Assembly (NCBI RefSeq): GCF_015163075.1
Contig: NZ_JADDXU010000026.1
Location: 1-64,000, forward strand
DNA length: 64,000 nt
DNA from: Streptomyces justiciae
Lineage (GTDB): Bacteria; Actinomycetota; Actinomycetes; Streptomycetales; Streptomycetaceae
Direction: 5' to 3'
The notes under the pieces were generated by a model that searched no databases, had not been told where the DNA came from, and saw nothing but the letters and a program-made list of their open reading frames with translations. This document shows positions 35,050-42,939 of this stretch, in pieces. A program made the translations under genes and the position numbers. The first letter of the stretch is position 1. Each line of letters begins with the position of its first letter.

Positions 35050-35390
35050 GACGCCCCCGAGGTGGAGTCGGCGGAGCCGCTGCCGGAGGTGAGACCGGGG
35101 GACGAAGTACTCGTGCCCGTCGAGGAGTTGGCCGAGCTGTCCGAAGACGAGGTGTCCGACGACGAGCTGTCCGACGACGAGGTGTCCGACGACGAAGTGG
35201 ACGAGTCCGTGGAGCTGCTCGTGCTGGAGCTCGTACCGCTGCTCGCCGTCGTGTGCGCGTCCGCCTGCATCGTGCCGACCAGGGCGAAGACCCCGGCCGC
35301 CGCGGCGAGTGTGACGGCTGCGGCGAGTGAGGCCGTGCGGCGGGCGCCCCTGCGGACCGCGGCGGCGGCACCTCGTTCCGTGGTTCTCAT
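35046..35390 (-). CDS. Anchored Ser-rich exported protein, candidate flavin carrier
   Basis: 114 residues. A basic N-terminus is followed by one hydrophobic segment (about residues 20-42, ending ALVGTM), then ~70 residues almost entirely Ser/Thr/Asp/Gly. The N-terminal layout resembles Streptomyces FMN-binding-domain proteins next to apbE, but the FMN-binding domain is absent. The last seven residues, DSTSGAS, fit the ApbE target pattern D-x3-G-A-(T/S), although a Ser/Asp-rich tail could produce this by chance. It is the first gene of the operon and overlaps apbE (GTGA/TGATG), which supports a link. The family is not otherwise recognised. Confidence 0.75.
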   Translation of the reverse strand: MRTTERGAAAAVRRGARRTASLAAAVTLAAAAGVFALVGTMQADAHTTASSGTSSSTSSSTDSSTSSSDTSSSDSSSSDTSSSDSSANSSTGTSTSSPGLTSGSGSADSTSGAS

Positions 35391-35500
35391 GACCGTTCCC
35401 CTCCGTAGTGACGTTCTGTCACGTCCTACGGTCGGGGAACGGCCTGAGAGAAGTCTGTGGGCTCTCTTTAGGGACCCAGAGACGTTTCTGAGGAGTTCCT

Positions 35501-37204
35501 TTACGCGGAGAGGCGGGCGATCGCCTCGTCCACCGTCAGCTCCTCGCGCTCACCGGTCTTGCGGTCCTTCAGCTCCAGGACGCCCTCGGCGGAGCGGCGG
35601 CCCGCGACGAGGATCTTCGGTACGCCGATGAGCTCGGCGTCCGTGAACTTCACGCCCGGGGAGACGCCCGCGCGGTCGTCGACCAGGACGCGCAGGCCCG
35701 CGGCGCGCAGCTTCTCGGAGACCTCCAGGGCGAGCTCGGTCTGGAGGGCCTTGCCCGCGGCGACGACGTGGACGTCGGCCGGGGCGACCTCGGCCGGCCA
35801 GCACAGGCCCTGCTCGTCGGCGGTCTGCTCGGCGAGGGCGGCGACGGCGCGGGAGACGCCGATGCCGTAGGAGCCCATGGTCACGCGGACCGGCTTTCCG
35901 TGCTGGCCGAGGACGTCGAGCTTCAGGGCGTCCGCGTACTTGCGGCCCAGCTGGAAGATGTGGCCGATCTCGATGGCGCGGTCGAGGACGAGGCCGGTGC
36001 CGCACTTGGGGCACGGGTCGCCGTCCTGCACGACCACGACGTCGACGTACTCGCCGACCTCGAAGTCACGGCCGGCGACGACGTTCTTGGCGTGCATGCC
36101 CTCCTTGTTCGCACCGGTGATCCAGGAGGTGCCGGGGGCCACGCGCGGGTCGGCGATGTACTTGACCTTCTCCCCCAGGCCCTGCGGGCCGACGTAGCCG
36201 CGGACCAGGTCCGGGCGGCCCGCGAAGTCGGCCTCGGTGACCATCTCGACGACCGCCGGGGCGAAGTGCGCCTCGACCTTGTCCATGTCGACCTCACGGT
36301 CGCCCGGCACACCGACGGCGACGATCTCGCCGTCGACCTTCACCAGCAGGTTCTTCAGGGTGTCGGAGGCCTGGACGCCGAGGGAGGCGGCGAGGGTCTC
36401 GATGGTGGGGGTGTCGGGGGTCGGGATGTCCTCGGCGGCGGGTACGTCGGTGGCGTCCACGGGCTTCAGCTCGTACGTGATCGCCTCGGTGTTGGCCGCG
36501 AAGTCGCAGTTCGGACAGTCGGCGAAGGTGTCCTCGCCGGCGCCGGCCGGGGCGAGGAACTCCTCGGACTTCGAGCCGCCCATCGCGCCGGCGGTCGCGG
36601 CGCAGATGCGGTAGTCGAGGCCGAGGCGCTCGAAGACGCGCTGGTAGGCCTGGCGGTGCAGGGCGTAGGACTGGGCCAGGCCCTCGTCCTCGGTGTCGAA
36701 GGAGTACGAGTCCTTCATGAGGAACTCACGGCCGCGCAGGATGCCGGCGCGGGGGCGGGCCTCGTCACGGTACTTGTGCTGGATCTGGTAGAGGATGACC
36801 GGCAGGTCCTTGTAGGAGGACGCCTGGTCCTTCACCAGCAGGGTGAAGATCTCCTCGTGGGTGGGGCCGAGGAGGTAGTCGCCGCCCTTGCGGTCCTGGA
36901 GGCGGAAGAGCTCGGCGCCGTACTCGTCCCAGCGGCCGGTCGCCTCGTACGGCTCCCTCGGCAGCAGGGCGGGGAGCAGCACCTCCTGGGCGCCGATCGC
37001 GTCCATCTCCTCACGCACGATGCGCTCGACGTTGGCGAGCACCTTCTTGCCGAGGGGCAGCCAGCTCCAGATGCCGGCGGCGGTGCGGCGGACGTAGCCG
37101 GCGCGGACGAGGAGCTTGTGGCTGAGGACCTCGGCGTCCGCCGGGTCGTCGCGCAGCGTCTTCGCCATCAACTGGGACATGCGCTGGACCGGTGCGTTGG
37201 CCAT
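35501..37204 (-). CDS. proS: Prolyl-tRNA synthetase (bacterial type)
   Basis: Class II synthetase of 567 residues, charging tRNA-Pro. Motifs visible: LLPALLPREPYEATGRWDEYG, the catalytic GPTHEE, motif 2 YRDEARPRAG(I)LRGREF, the YbaK-like editing insertion in the middle (~225-400), motif 3 GSYGIGVSR, and the anticodon-binding C-terminal domain. ATG 37204. About 110 bp separate it from the redox operon promoter downstream; no clear hairpin terminator is visible there. Confidence 0.98.
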   Translation of the reverse strand: MANAPVQRMSQLMAKTLRDDPADAEVLSHKLLVRAGYVRRTAAGIWSWLPLGKKVLANVERIVREEMDAIGAQEVLLPALLPREPYEATGRWDEYGAELFRLQDRKGGDYLLGPTHEEIFTLLVKDQASSYKDLPVILYQIQHKYRDEARPRAGILRGREFLMKDSYSFDTEDEGLAQSYALHRQAYQRVFERLGLDYRICAATAGAMGGSKSEEFLAPAGAGEDTFADCPNCDFAANTEAITYELKPVDATDVPAAEDIPTPDTPTIETLAASLGVQASDTLKNLLVKVDGEIVAVGVPGDREVDMDKVEAHFAPAVVEMVTEADFAGRPDLVRGYVGPQGLGEKVKYIADPRVAPGTSWITGANKEGMHAKNVVAGRDFEVGEYVDVVVVQDGDPCPKCGTGLVLDRAIEIGHIFQLGRKYADALKLDVLGQHGKPVRVTMGSYGIGVSRAVAALAEQTADEQGLCWPAEVAPADVHVVAAGKALQTELALEVSEKLRAAGLRVLVDDRAGVSPGVKFTDAELIGVPKILVAGRRSAEGVLELKDRKTGEREELTVDEAIARLSA

Positions 37205-37278
37205 GGTTCTCGTACTCCTGCCGGGAAAACGGTGATGGCAAGGAGGTTAGCCGGGGGGCCGGTGGTGGCGGAAATCCG

Positions 37279-37848
37279 TTACCGGCGGCGCAGGGGCAAG
37301 GGGGCACCCATCACGGCGTACGGCTTCGGGGCGCTGGGGAAGAGGACCTGGCGGGCGAGGTCCATGTAGCCGAGGGAGTGGTAGAGGCCGCGGGCCGGGC
37401 TGTCGATGTCGATCGCGGAGAGGATCGAGCGGGGTTCGGCGGCGCCGTCGGTGATCGTGGTGATCAGGGAGCGGCCGATGCCGCGGTTCTGGTGGTGCGG
37501 GTGGACGTGCAGCTCCGTGATCACGAAGGAGTCGTCCAGCCAGGCCTCGTGGCCCTGGGCGCGGAGGTACGGCTCCACGACCGTGGACCACCAGTGGGCG
37601 CGGTCGTTGGGCATGCCGTAGACGAAACCGACGAGCCGCCCCGCCGAGGTGGCGCCGAGCGCCCTTGCGCCGGGGTAGGTCATGTGGCGGAGGACGATCT
37701 GGCGTCTTACGGCGACTTCGTCCGCGCCGAGGCCGAAGGCGACGGCCTGGACGGCCAGGGCCTCGTCGACGCGGGCGGAGAGGTCCAGGGGGCCGATCAC
37801 GATGTCGTCGTCGGGGTGGCGGCGGTGTCCGTGACCGGGGAATCGCAT
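37279..37848 (-). CDS. GNAT family N-acetyltransferase
   Basis: A 189-residue protein from ATG 37848. The acetyl-CoA loop lies in VHPHHQNRGIGRSLI (~130-145), preceded by the FVITELHV strand, and the LYHSLGYMDL motif follows, typical of GNAT domains. The substrate is not predictable. Proximity to proS (75 bp, same strand) is common in Streptomyces but has no known functional meaning. Confidence 0.9.
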   Translation of the reverse strand: MRFPGHGHRRHPDDDIVIGPLDLSARVDEALAVQAVAFGLGADEVAVRRQIVLRHMTYPGARALGATSAGRLVGFVYGMPNDRAHWWSTVVEPYLRAQGHEAWLDDSFVITELHVHPHHQNRGIGRSLITTITDGAAEPRSILSAIDIDSPARGLYHSLGYMDLARQVLFPSAPKPYAVMGAPLPLRRR

Positions 37849-37901
37849 GTGGGGAGCGTACAGGGCGCTTCGCCGGATGAGGCCGGGTACTTCAGGGGCC
37901 T

Positions 37902-38750
37902 TCAGAACAGGACGCTCATGAACGCGCCGACCTCTTCGAAGCCCACCCTTCGGTACGTCCTTCTCGCCGCCGTGTTGAAGTCGTTCACGTACAGGCTGAC
38001 CACGGGGGCGACGTCCGCGAGGGCGTAGCGCAGGACCGCCGACATGCCGGGGGCCGCGTAGCCCTGACCCCTGTATTCGGGGGCCACCCACACGCCCTGG
38101 ATCTGGCAGGCGCGGTCCGTCGCGGCGCCGATCTCCGCCTTGAAGACGACCTTGCCGTCCGCGTCGAGGCGGGCGAACGAACGGCCGGAGCCCACGAGTT
38201 CGGCGACCCGGGCCTGGTAGAGGAGGCCGCCGTCGCCGGCCAGCGGGGAGACGCCGACCTCCTCGGTGAACATCGCCACGCACGCCGGCATGATCGTCTC
38301 CATCTCGTCCTTGCGGACGCGGCGGACGTACGGATCGGGGGCGATGTCGGCGGAGAGCCGGTCGGTGACCATCAGGGGCTGGTGGGCACGGACGTCACGG
38401 GCGGGGCCCCAGCTGGGTTCCAGCAGCCGCCACAGCTCCGCGGTGGGTTCGGCGGGGCCGACGATCGAGGAGCAGCGGCGGCCCGCGCGCCGGGCGCGGT
38501 CGGCGAAGGCGCGGACGGCTCGCGGGGTGGCGCAGATGGGGACCAGGTTCGCGCCGGCGTAGCAGAGGGACGTCAGCATGCCGTCCTCGTACCAGCCCCA
38601 CATCTCGCCGCCGAGCCGCCACGGGTCGAGTCCTGCGACCTGCACGCGGGACGTCACGAAGGCGTTCGCGACCGGCTCGCGGTCGAGGACGGCGAGCGCG
38701 GCGTCCAGGTCGCTCGGTTCGAGGACCCGGGAGGTCGTCTGGGTCAACAC
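37902..38750 (-). CDS. DUF4081/GNAT acetyltransferase
   Basis: A 282-residue protein with an N-terminal DUF4081 domain (~1-125; VANAFVTSRV, CYAGANLVPI) and a C-terminal GNAT domain with acetyl-CoA loop VAPEYRGQGYAAPGMSAVL and the closing NDFNTAARRTYRRVGFEEVG motif. This two-domain form is frequent in actinobacteria, next to ispG. GTG start at 38750 with TTG as second codon. Substrate unknown. Confidence 0.9.
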   Translation of the reverse strand: MLTQTTSRVLEPSDLDAALAVLDREPVANAFVTSRVQVAGLDPWRLGGEMWGWYEDGMLTSLCYAGANLVPICATPRAVRAFADRARRAGRRCSSIVGPAEPTAELWRLLEPSWGPARDVRAHQPLMVTDRLSADIAPDPYVRRVRKDEMETIMPACVAMFTEEVGVSPLAGDGGLLYQARVAELVGSGRSFARLDADGKVVFKAEIGAATDRACQIQGVWVAPEYRGQGYAAPGMSAVLRYALADVAPVVSLYVNDFNTAARRTYRRVGFEEVGAFMSVLF

Positions 38751-38917
38751 GGGCGGGGCCTCACACTGGGGACTGCGCTGATCTCCGCACTGTACCTGCG
38801 GAAGCTGAGCAGCGTCGCCCTGTGGTGGTGCCGGGTGCTATCAGGTGCCCGGGGTTGGTGTTGCCGGGCGCCCAATAGCTCGGGGGGTGCGTGATGTTCG
38901 CGGGTGCGGGTCGTACG

Positions 38918-38946
38918 GGGCTGGTCGCGCAGTTCCCCGCGCCCCT
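38918..38946. repeat. Dispersed intergenic repeat, copy 3
   Basis: GGGCTGGTCGCGCAGTTCCCC followed by GCGCCCCT. It is the reverse complement of the copy at 58,002-58,029, located between ispG and the DUF4081 gene. Confidence 0.75.
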
Positions 38947-38967
38947 AAGGCGTTGCCGCCAGGTCTC

Positions 38968-40125
38968 TCAGCCGGCTACCGAAATCTGCGGCTCGCCCGA
39001 TGCCACGCCGTCCTCCTGCATCTGCTCGGCGATCTTCATCGCCTCCTCGATCAGGGTTTCGACGATCTTCGACTCCGGGACCGTCTTGATGACCTCGCCC
39101 TTGACGAAGATCTGGCCCTTGCCGTTGCCGGAGGCGACGCCCAGGTCGGCCTCGCGGGCCTCGCCGGGGCCGTTCACGACGCAGCCCATGACGGCGACGC
39201 GGAGGGGGACCTCCATGCCGGTCAGGCCCGCGGTGACTTCCTCCGCCAGCTTGTAGACGTCGACCTGGGCGCGGCCGCAGGACGGGCAGGAGACGATCTC
39301 CAGGCCGCGCTGCTTGAGGTTGAGGGACTCCAGGATCTGGTTGCCGACCTTGACCTCCTCCACGGGAGGCGCGCTCAACGACACTCGGATCGTGTCGCCG
39401 ATGCCCTGGCTCAGCAGCGCGCCGAAGGCCACCGCGCTCTTGATCGTGCCCTGGAACGCCGGGCCCGCCTCGGTGACGCCGAGGTGGAGGGGGTATTCGC
39501 ACTGGGCGGCGAGCTGCTTGTAGGCCTCGATCATGACGACCGGGTCGTTGTGCTTGACGGAGATCTTGATGTCCCGGAAGTCGTGCTCCTCGAAGAGCGA
39601 GGCCTCCCAGAGGGCGGACTCGACGAGGGCCTCCGGGGTGGCCTTGCCGTACTTCTGGAGCAGGCGGCGGTCCAGGGAGCCGGCGTTGACGCCGATGCGG
39701 ATCGGGGTGCCGTGGTCCTTGGCGGCCCGCGCGATCTCCTTGACCTTGTCGTCGAACTGCTTGATGTTGCCGGGGTTCACACGGACCGCGGCGCAGCCGG
39801 CCTCGATGGCGGCGAAGACGTACTTGGGCTGGAAGTGGATGTCCGCGATGACCGGGATCTGGGACTTCTTCGCGATCGTCGACAGGGCGTCGGCGTCGTC
39901 CTGGGTCGGGCAGGCGACGCGCACGATCTGGCAGCCGGACGCCGTCAGCTCGGCGATCTGCTGGAGGGTGGCGCCGATGTCGGACGTACGGGTCGTGGTC
40001 ATCGACTGGACGGAGACCGGGGCGTCGCCGCCGACGGCGACGGTGCCGACCTGGATCTGCCGGCTCTTGCGGCGCTCGGCAACCCTGGTCGGAACGGACG
40101 GCATGCCGAGAGAAATCGCAGTCAT
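38968..40125 (-). CDS. ispG: (E)-4-hydroxy-3-methylbut-2-enyl-diphosphate synthase (IspG)
   Basis: IspG is the Fe-S enzyme of the penultimate MEP (isoprenoid) step. The 385-residue protein contains the TIM-barrel N-terminal part (PVSVQSMTTTRT) and the C-terminal cluster motifs SCPSCGR and GCVVNGPGE supplying three cysteines. ATG 40125 (TAISLGMPSVP). It is clustered with the site-2 protease and dxr, the usual actinobacterial dxr-rip-ispG order, but a terminator-like hairpin separates it from the protease gene. Confidence 0.97.
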   Translation of the reverse strand: MTAISLGMPSVPTRVAERRKSRQIQVGTVAVGGDAPVSVQSMTTTRTSDIGATLQQIAELTASGCQIVRVACPTQDDADALSTIAKKSQIPVIADIHFQPKYVFAAIEAGCAAVRVNPGNIKQFDDKVKEIARAAKDHGTPIRIGVNAGSLDRRLLQKYGKATPEALVESALWEASLFEEHDFRDIKISVKHNDPVVMIEAYKQLAAQCEYPLHLGVTEAGPAFQGTIKSAVAFGALLSQGIGDTIRVSLSAPPVEEVKVGNQILESLNLKQRGLEIVSCPSCGRAQVDVYKLAEEVTAGLTGMEVPLRVAVMGCVVNGPGEAREADLGVASGNGKGQIFVKGEVIKTVPESKIVETLIEEAMKIAEQMQEDGVASGEPQISVAG

Positions 40126-40250
40126 CTGCTGTGCAACCCCAAGTCGTGGATCAAGGTCCGGCGCCAACGGAACAGTGGCCTCCAGGCTTCGAGATTACGG
40201 CACGCGCGCGGGCCGCAGCACATCCGTCCCGCCGAGCCACCCGAACGATG

Positions 40251-40279
40251 ACGGCCCGGCACAGAGCGTGCCGGGCCGT
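40251..40279 (-). terminator. Terminator hairpin after site-2 protease gene
   Basis: A 12-bp inverted repeat (ACGGCCCGGCAC / GTGCCGGGCCGT) with a 5-nt loop, 17 bp beyond the protease stop codon. Confidence 0.85.
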
Positions 40280-40295
40280 GACCAACGCCGTATGG

Positions 40296-41600
40296 CTAGG
40301 AGATTCTCACCGGGTTAACCACGTCCGCGATCAGGACCAGGATCGTGAAGCAGACGAAGATGCCCGCGACCACGTACGCGACCGGCATCAGCTTCGCCAC
40401 GTCGAACGGGCCCGGGTCGGGGCGGCGGAAGAGCTTGGCCAGGTTGCGGCGCAGCGACTCCCACAGGGCGCCCGCGATGTGGCCGCCGTCGAGCGGCAGC
40501 AGCGGGAGCATGTTGAACAGGAACAGGGAGAGGTTGAAGCCCGCGAGGAGCATCACGAACATCGCCAGTTGCTGGGACGCCGGGATGTCGAGGGTGGCGA
40601 TCTCGCCGCCGACCCTTGCCGCGCCGACCACGCCCATCGGGGAGTCCGGTTCGCGGGGGCCGTCGCCGAAGGCGGCGTCCCACAGGGCCGGGATCTTGGA
40701 GGGCAGGGCGGCGAGGGAGTCGACGGCGTCGCCGACACGGTCCGTCATCCAGGTCACCGACTCGCCGAAGTCCTGTTTGACGACGCCGGTGGCGGCGCTG
40801 AAGCCGAGGAAGCCGGCCTTGACGTACTCGCCCTGGACGTAGGCCCCGCTGGAGTCCTTCTTCGCGACGAGGTTGGTGGCGATCTTGGCGGTGAGGGAGA
40901 CCTGCTTGCCGTCGCGGTCGACGACGATCGGGACCGTCTTGCCGGCGCTGTCGCGGATGAGGTCGGAGAGCGTGTTCCAGTCGTCGGTCCGCACCCCGGC
41001 GAAGGAGACGATCTTGTCGCCCTTCTTCATGCCGGCCGCCGCGGCCGGGGAGGCCTTGTCGGTGCTCTTGCAGGTGTCGCGGTTCTCGCTCTGCGCGATG
41101 ACGCAGGGCGAGACGGAGGCGACGTCGGTGGTCTGCTGCTGGATGCCGAAGCCCATCAGGACCGTCAGGAACAGGCCGATCGCGAGGATCAGGTTCATGA
41201 ACGGGCCCGCGAACATCACGATCACGCGCTTCCACGGCTTGCGCGTGTAGAAGAGGCGGGAGTCGTCACCGGGCTGGAGTTCCTCGAAGGCGGCCGAGCG
41301 GGCGTCCTCGATCATGCCGCGCCAGGGTGAGGTGGAGCGGGCCTCCAGGCGGCCGTCCGGGCCGGGCGGGAACATGCCGATCATGCGGATGTAGCCGCCG
41401 AAGGGGATGGCCTTGACGCCGTACTCCGTGTCGCCCTTCTTCCTCGACCAGATGGTCGGGCCGAAGCCGACCATGTACTGGGGCACGCGGATGCCGAAGA
41501 GCTTGGCCGTGGAGAGGTGGCCGAGCTCGTGCCACGCGATCGAGACGAGGAGTCCGAACGCGAAGACCGCTATGCCGAGGATGAACATCAGGGTCGTCAT
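40296..41600 (-). CDS. M50 site-2 protease (RseP/Rip1 type)
   Basis: An intramembrane zinc protease that cleaves membrane-anchored anti-sigma factors and similar substrates. The 434-residue protein has HExxH in AWHELGH within the first helix, a PDZ domain (~170-270), and the second zinc motif NMLPLLPLDGGH near the C-terminus, with four membrane segments in all. ATG 41600 overlaps dxr by 4 nt (ATGA). The longer frame upstream lies inside dxr and is not used. Confidence 0.95.
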   Translation of the reverse strand: MTTLMFILGIAVFAFGLLVSIAWHELGHLSTAKLFGIRVPQYMVGFGPTIWSRKKGDTEYGVKAIPFGGYIRMIGMFPPGPDGRLEARSTSPWRGMIEDARSAAFEELQPGDDSRLFYTRKPWKRVIVMFAGPFMNLILAIGLFLTVLMGFGIQQQTTDVASVSPCVIAQSENRDTCKSTDKASPAAAAGMKKGDKIVSFAGVRTDDWNTLSDLIRDSAGKTVPIVVDRDGKQVSLTAKIATNLVAKKDSSGAYVQGEYVKAGFLGFSAATGVVKQDFGESVTWMTDRVGDAVDSLAALPSKIPALWDAAFGDGPREPDSPMGVVGAARVGGEIATLDIPASQQLAMFVMLLAGFNLSLFLFNMLPLLPLDGGHIAGALWESLRRNLAKLFRRPDPGPFDVAKLMPVAYVVAGIFVCFTILVLIADVVNPVRIS

Positions 41601-42853
41601 GCACGGGCCTCCGCCGTCTGTGCCGCCAGTTCCCGGGCCCGGGTGCGGGCCCAGGTCTCCGCTTCGAGGACGTCCGACACGGTGAGTGAGGTTCCCGTGG
41701 CCGGCGTGCCGTGTTCGTCCACCACGCGTGTCACGGTCTCCAGGATTCCGTTGAAGGGCAGCGCGCCGACCCGAAATGCCTCCACGCACTCCTCGTTGGC
41801 GGCATTGAACACCGCCGGGGCCGTGCCCGCGAGCTCTCCCACGCGCCTCGCAAGGTTGACCGAAGGAAACGCGTCGTTGTCGAGGGGGAAGAACTCCCAC
41901 GTCGACGCCTTGCTCCAGTCGAAGGCGGGGGCCGCGTCGGGGACGCGCTCGGGCCAGCCGAGGCCGATGGCGATCGGCCCGCGCATGTCGGGGGGCGTCG
42001 CCTGGGCGATTGTCGATCCGTCCGTGAACTCAACCATCGAGTGGACATACGACTGGGGATGCACGACGACCTCAATGCGGTCGAAGGGAATGTCGTAGAG
42101 GAGGTGTGCCTCGATGACTTCCAGGCCCTTGTTGACGAGGGTCGCGGAGTTGATGGTGATGACCGGGCCCATGGCCCAGGTGGGGTGCGCGAGGGCGTCC
42201 TCGACGCTGACGTTCGCCAGTTCTTCCTTCGTACGGCCGCGGAAGGGGCCGCCGGACGCGGTGACGACCAGCTTGCGCACGTCGGCCCGCGTCCCGGACG
42301 CCAGGGCCTGGAACAGCGCCGCGTGCTCGGAGTCGACCGGGATGATCTGCCCGGGCTTGGCGAGGGCCTTGACCAACGGGCCGCCGACGATGAGCGACTC
42401 CTTGTTGGCGAGCGCGAGGGTGCGGCCCGCTTCCAGGGCGGCGAGGGTCGGGGCGAGGCCGATCGAGCCGGTGATGCCGTTGAGGACGGTGTGGCAGTCG
42501 GAGGCGGCGACCTGGGTGGCCGCGTCGGGCCCCGCAAGGATCTCGGGGAGCGGCTCGCCGGTGCCGTACCGGGCCTCGAGTGACTCCCGCAGCGCCGGTA
42601 CGACGTCCTCGCGGGCGACCGCGACGGTCCGTACCCCGAGCCGGTGGGCCTGCTCGGCGAGCAGGGAGACCCGGCCGCCGTTGGCGGACAGCGCGGTGAC
42701 CCGGAACCGGTCAGGGTTGCGCAGGACGAGGTCGATGGCCTGGGTGCCGATCGAGCCGGTGGAGCCGAGGATCACCACGTCCTTGGGGCCGTCGCCCGCC
42801 ACGGGGTCGTAGACAAGGTGGGGGTCGGCGAGAGGGGCTGGACTGTCACTCAT
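41597..42853 (-). CDS. dxr: 1-deoxy-D-xylulose-5-phosphate reductoisomerase (Dxr)
   Basis: Dxr makes MEP from DXP with NADPH and is the target of fosmidomycin. The 418-residue protein has the NADPH loop GSTGSIGTQAIDL, metal-site residues in DSEHAALFQAL, the TASGGPFRG motif, HPQSYVHSMVEF and the NAANEE C-terminal motif. Coupled to the site-2 protease gene. Confidence 0.97.
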   Translation of the reverse strand: MSDSPAPLADPHLVYDPVAGDGPKDVVILGSTGSIGTQAIDLVLRNPDRFRVTALSANGGRVSLLAEQAHRLGVRTVAVAREDVVPALRESLEARYGTGEPLPEILAGPDAATQVAASDCHTVLNGITGSIGLAPTLAALEAGRTLALANKESLIVGGPLVKALAKPGQIIPVDSEHAALFQALASGTRADVRKLVVTASGGPFRGRTKEELANVSVEDALAHPTWAMGPVITINSATLVNKGLEVIEAHLLYDIPFDRIEVVVHPQSYVHSMVEFTDGSTIAQATPPDMRGPIAIGLGWPERVPDAAPAFDWSKASTWEFFPLDNDAFPSVNLARRVGELAGTAPAVFNAANEECVEAFRVGALPFNGILETVTRVVDEHGTPATGTSLTVSDVLEAETWARTRARELAAQTAEARA

Positions 42854-42939
42854 CCCCCCATTGTTGCCGTAAGGACGGTGTGTGAGGACAGCGCGTCCCC
42901 CGAAGGGGGTCCTCCGGGAGACGCGGTGTCATGGGCCGG

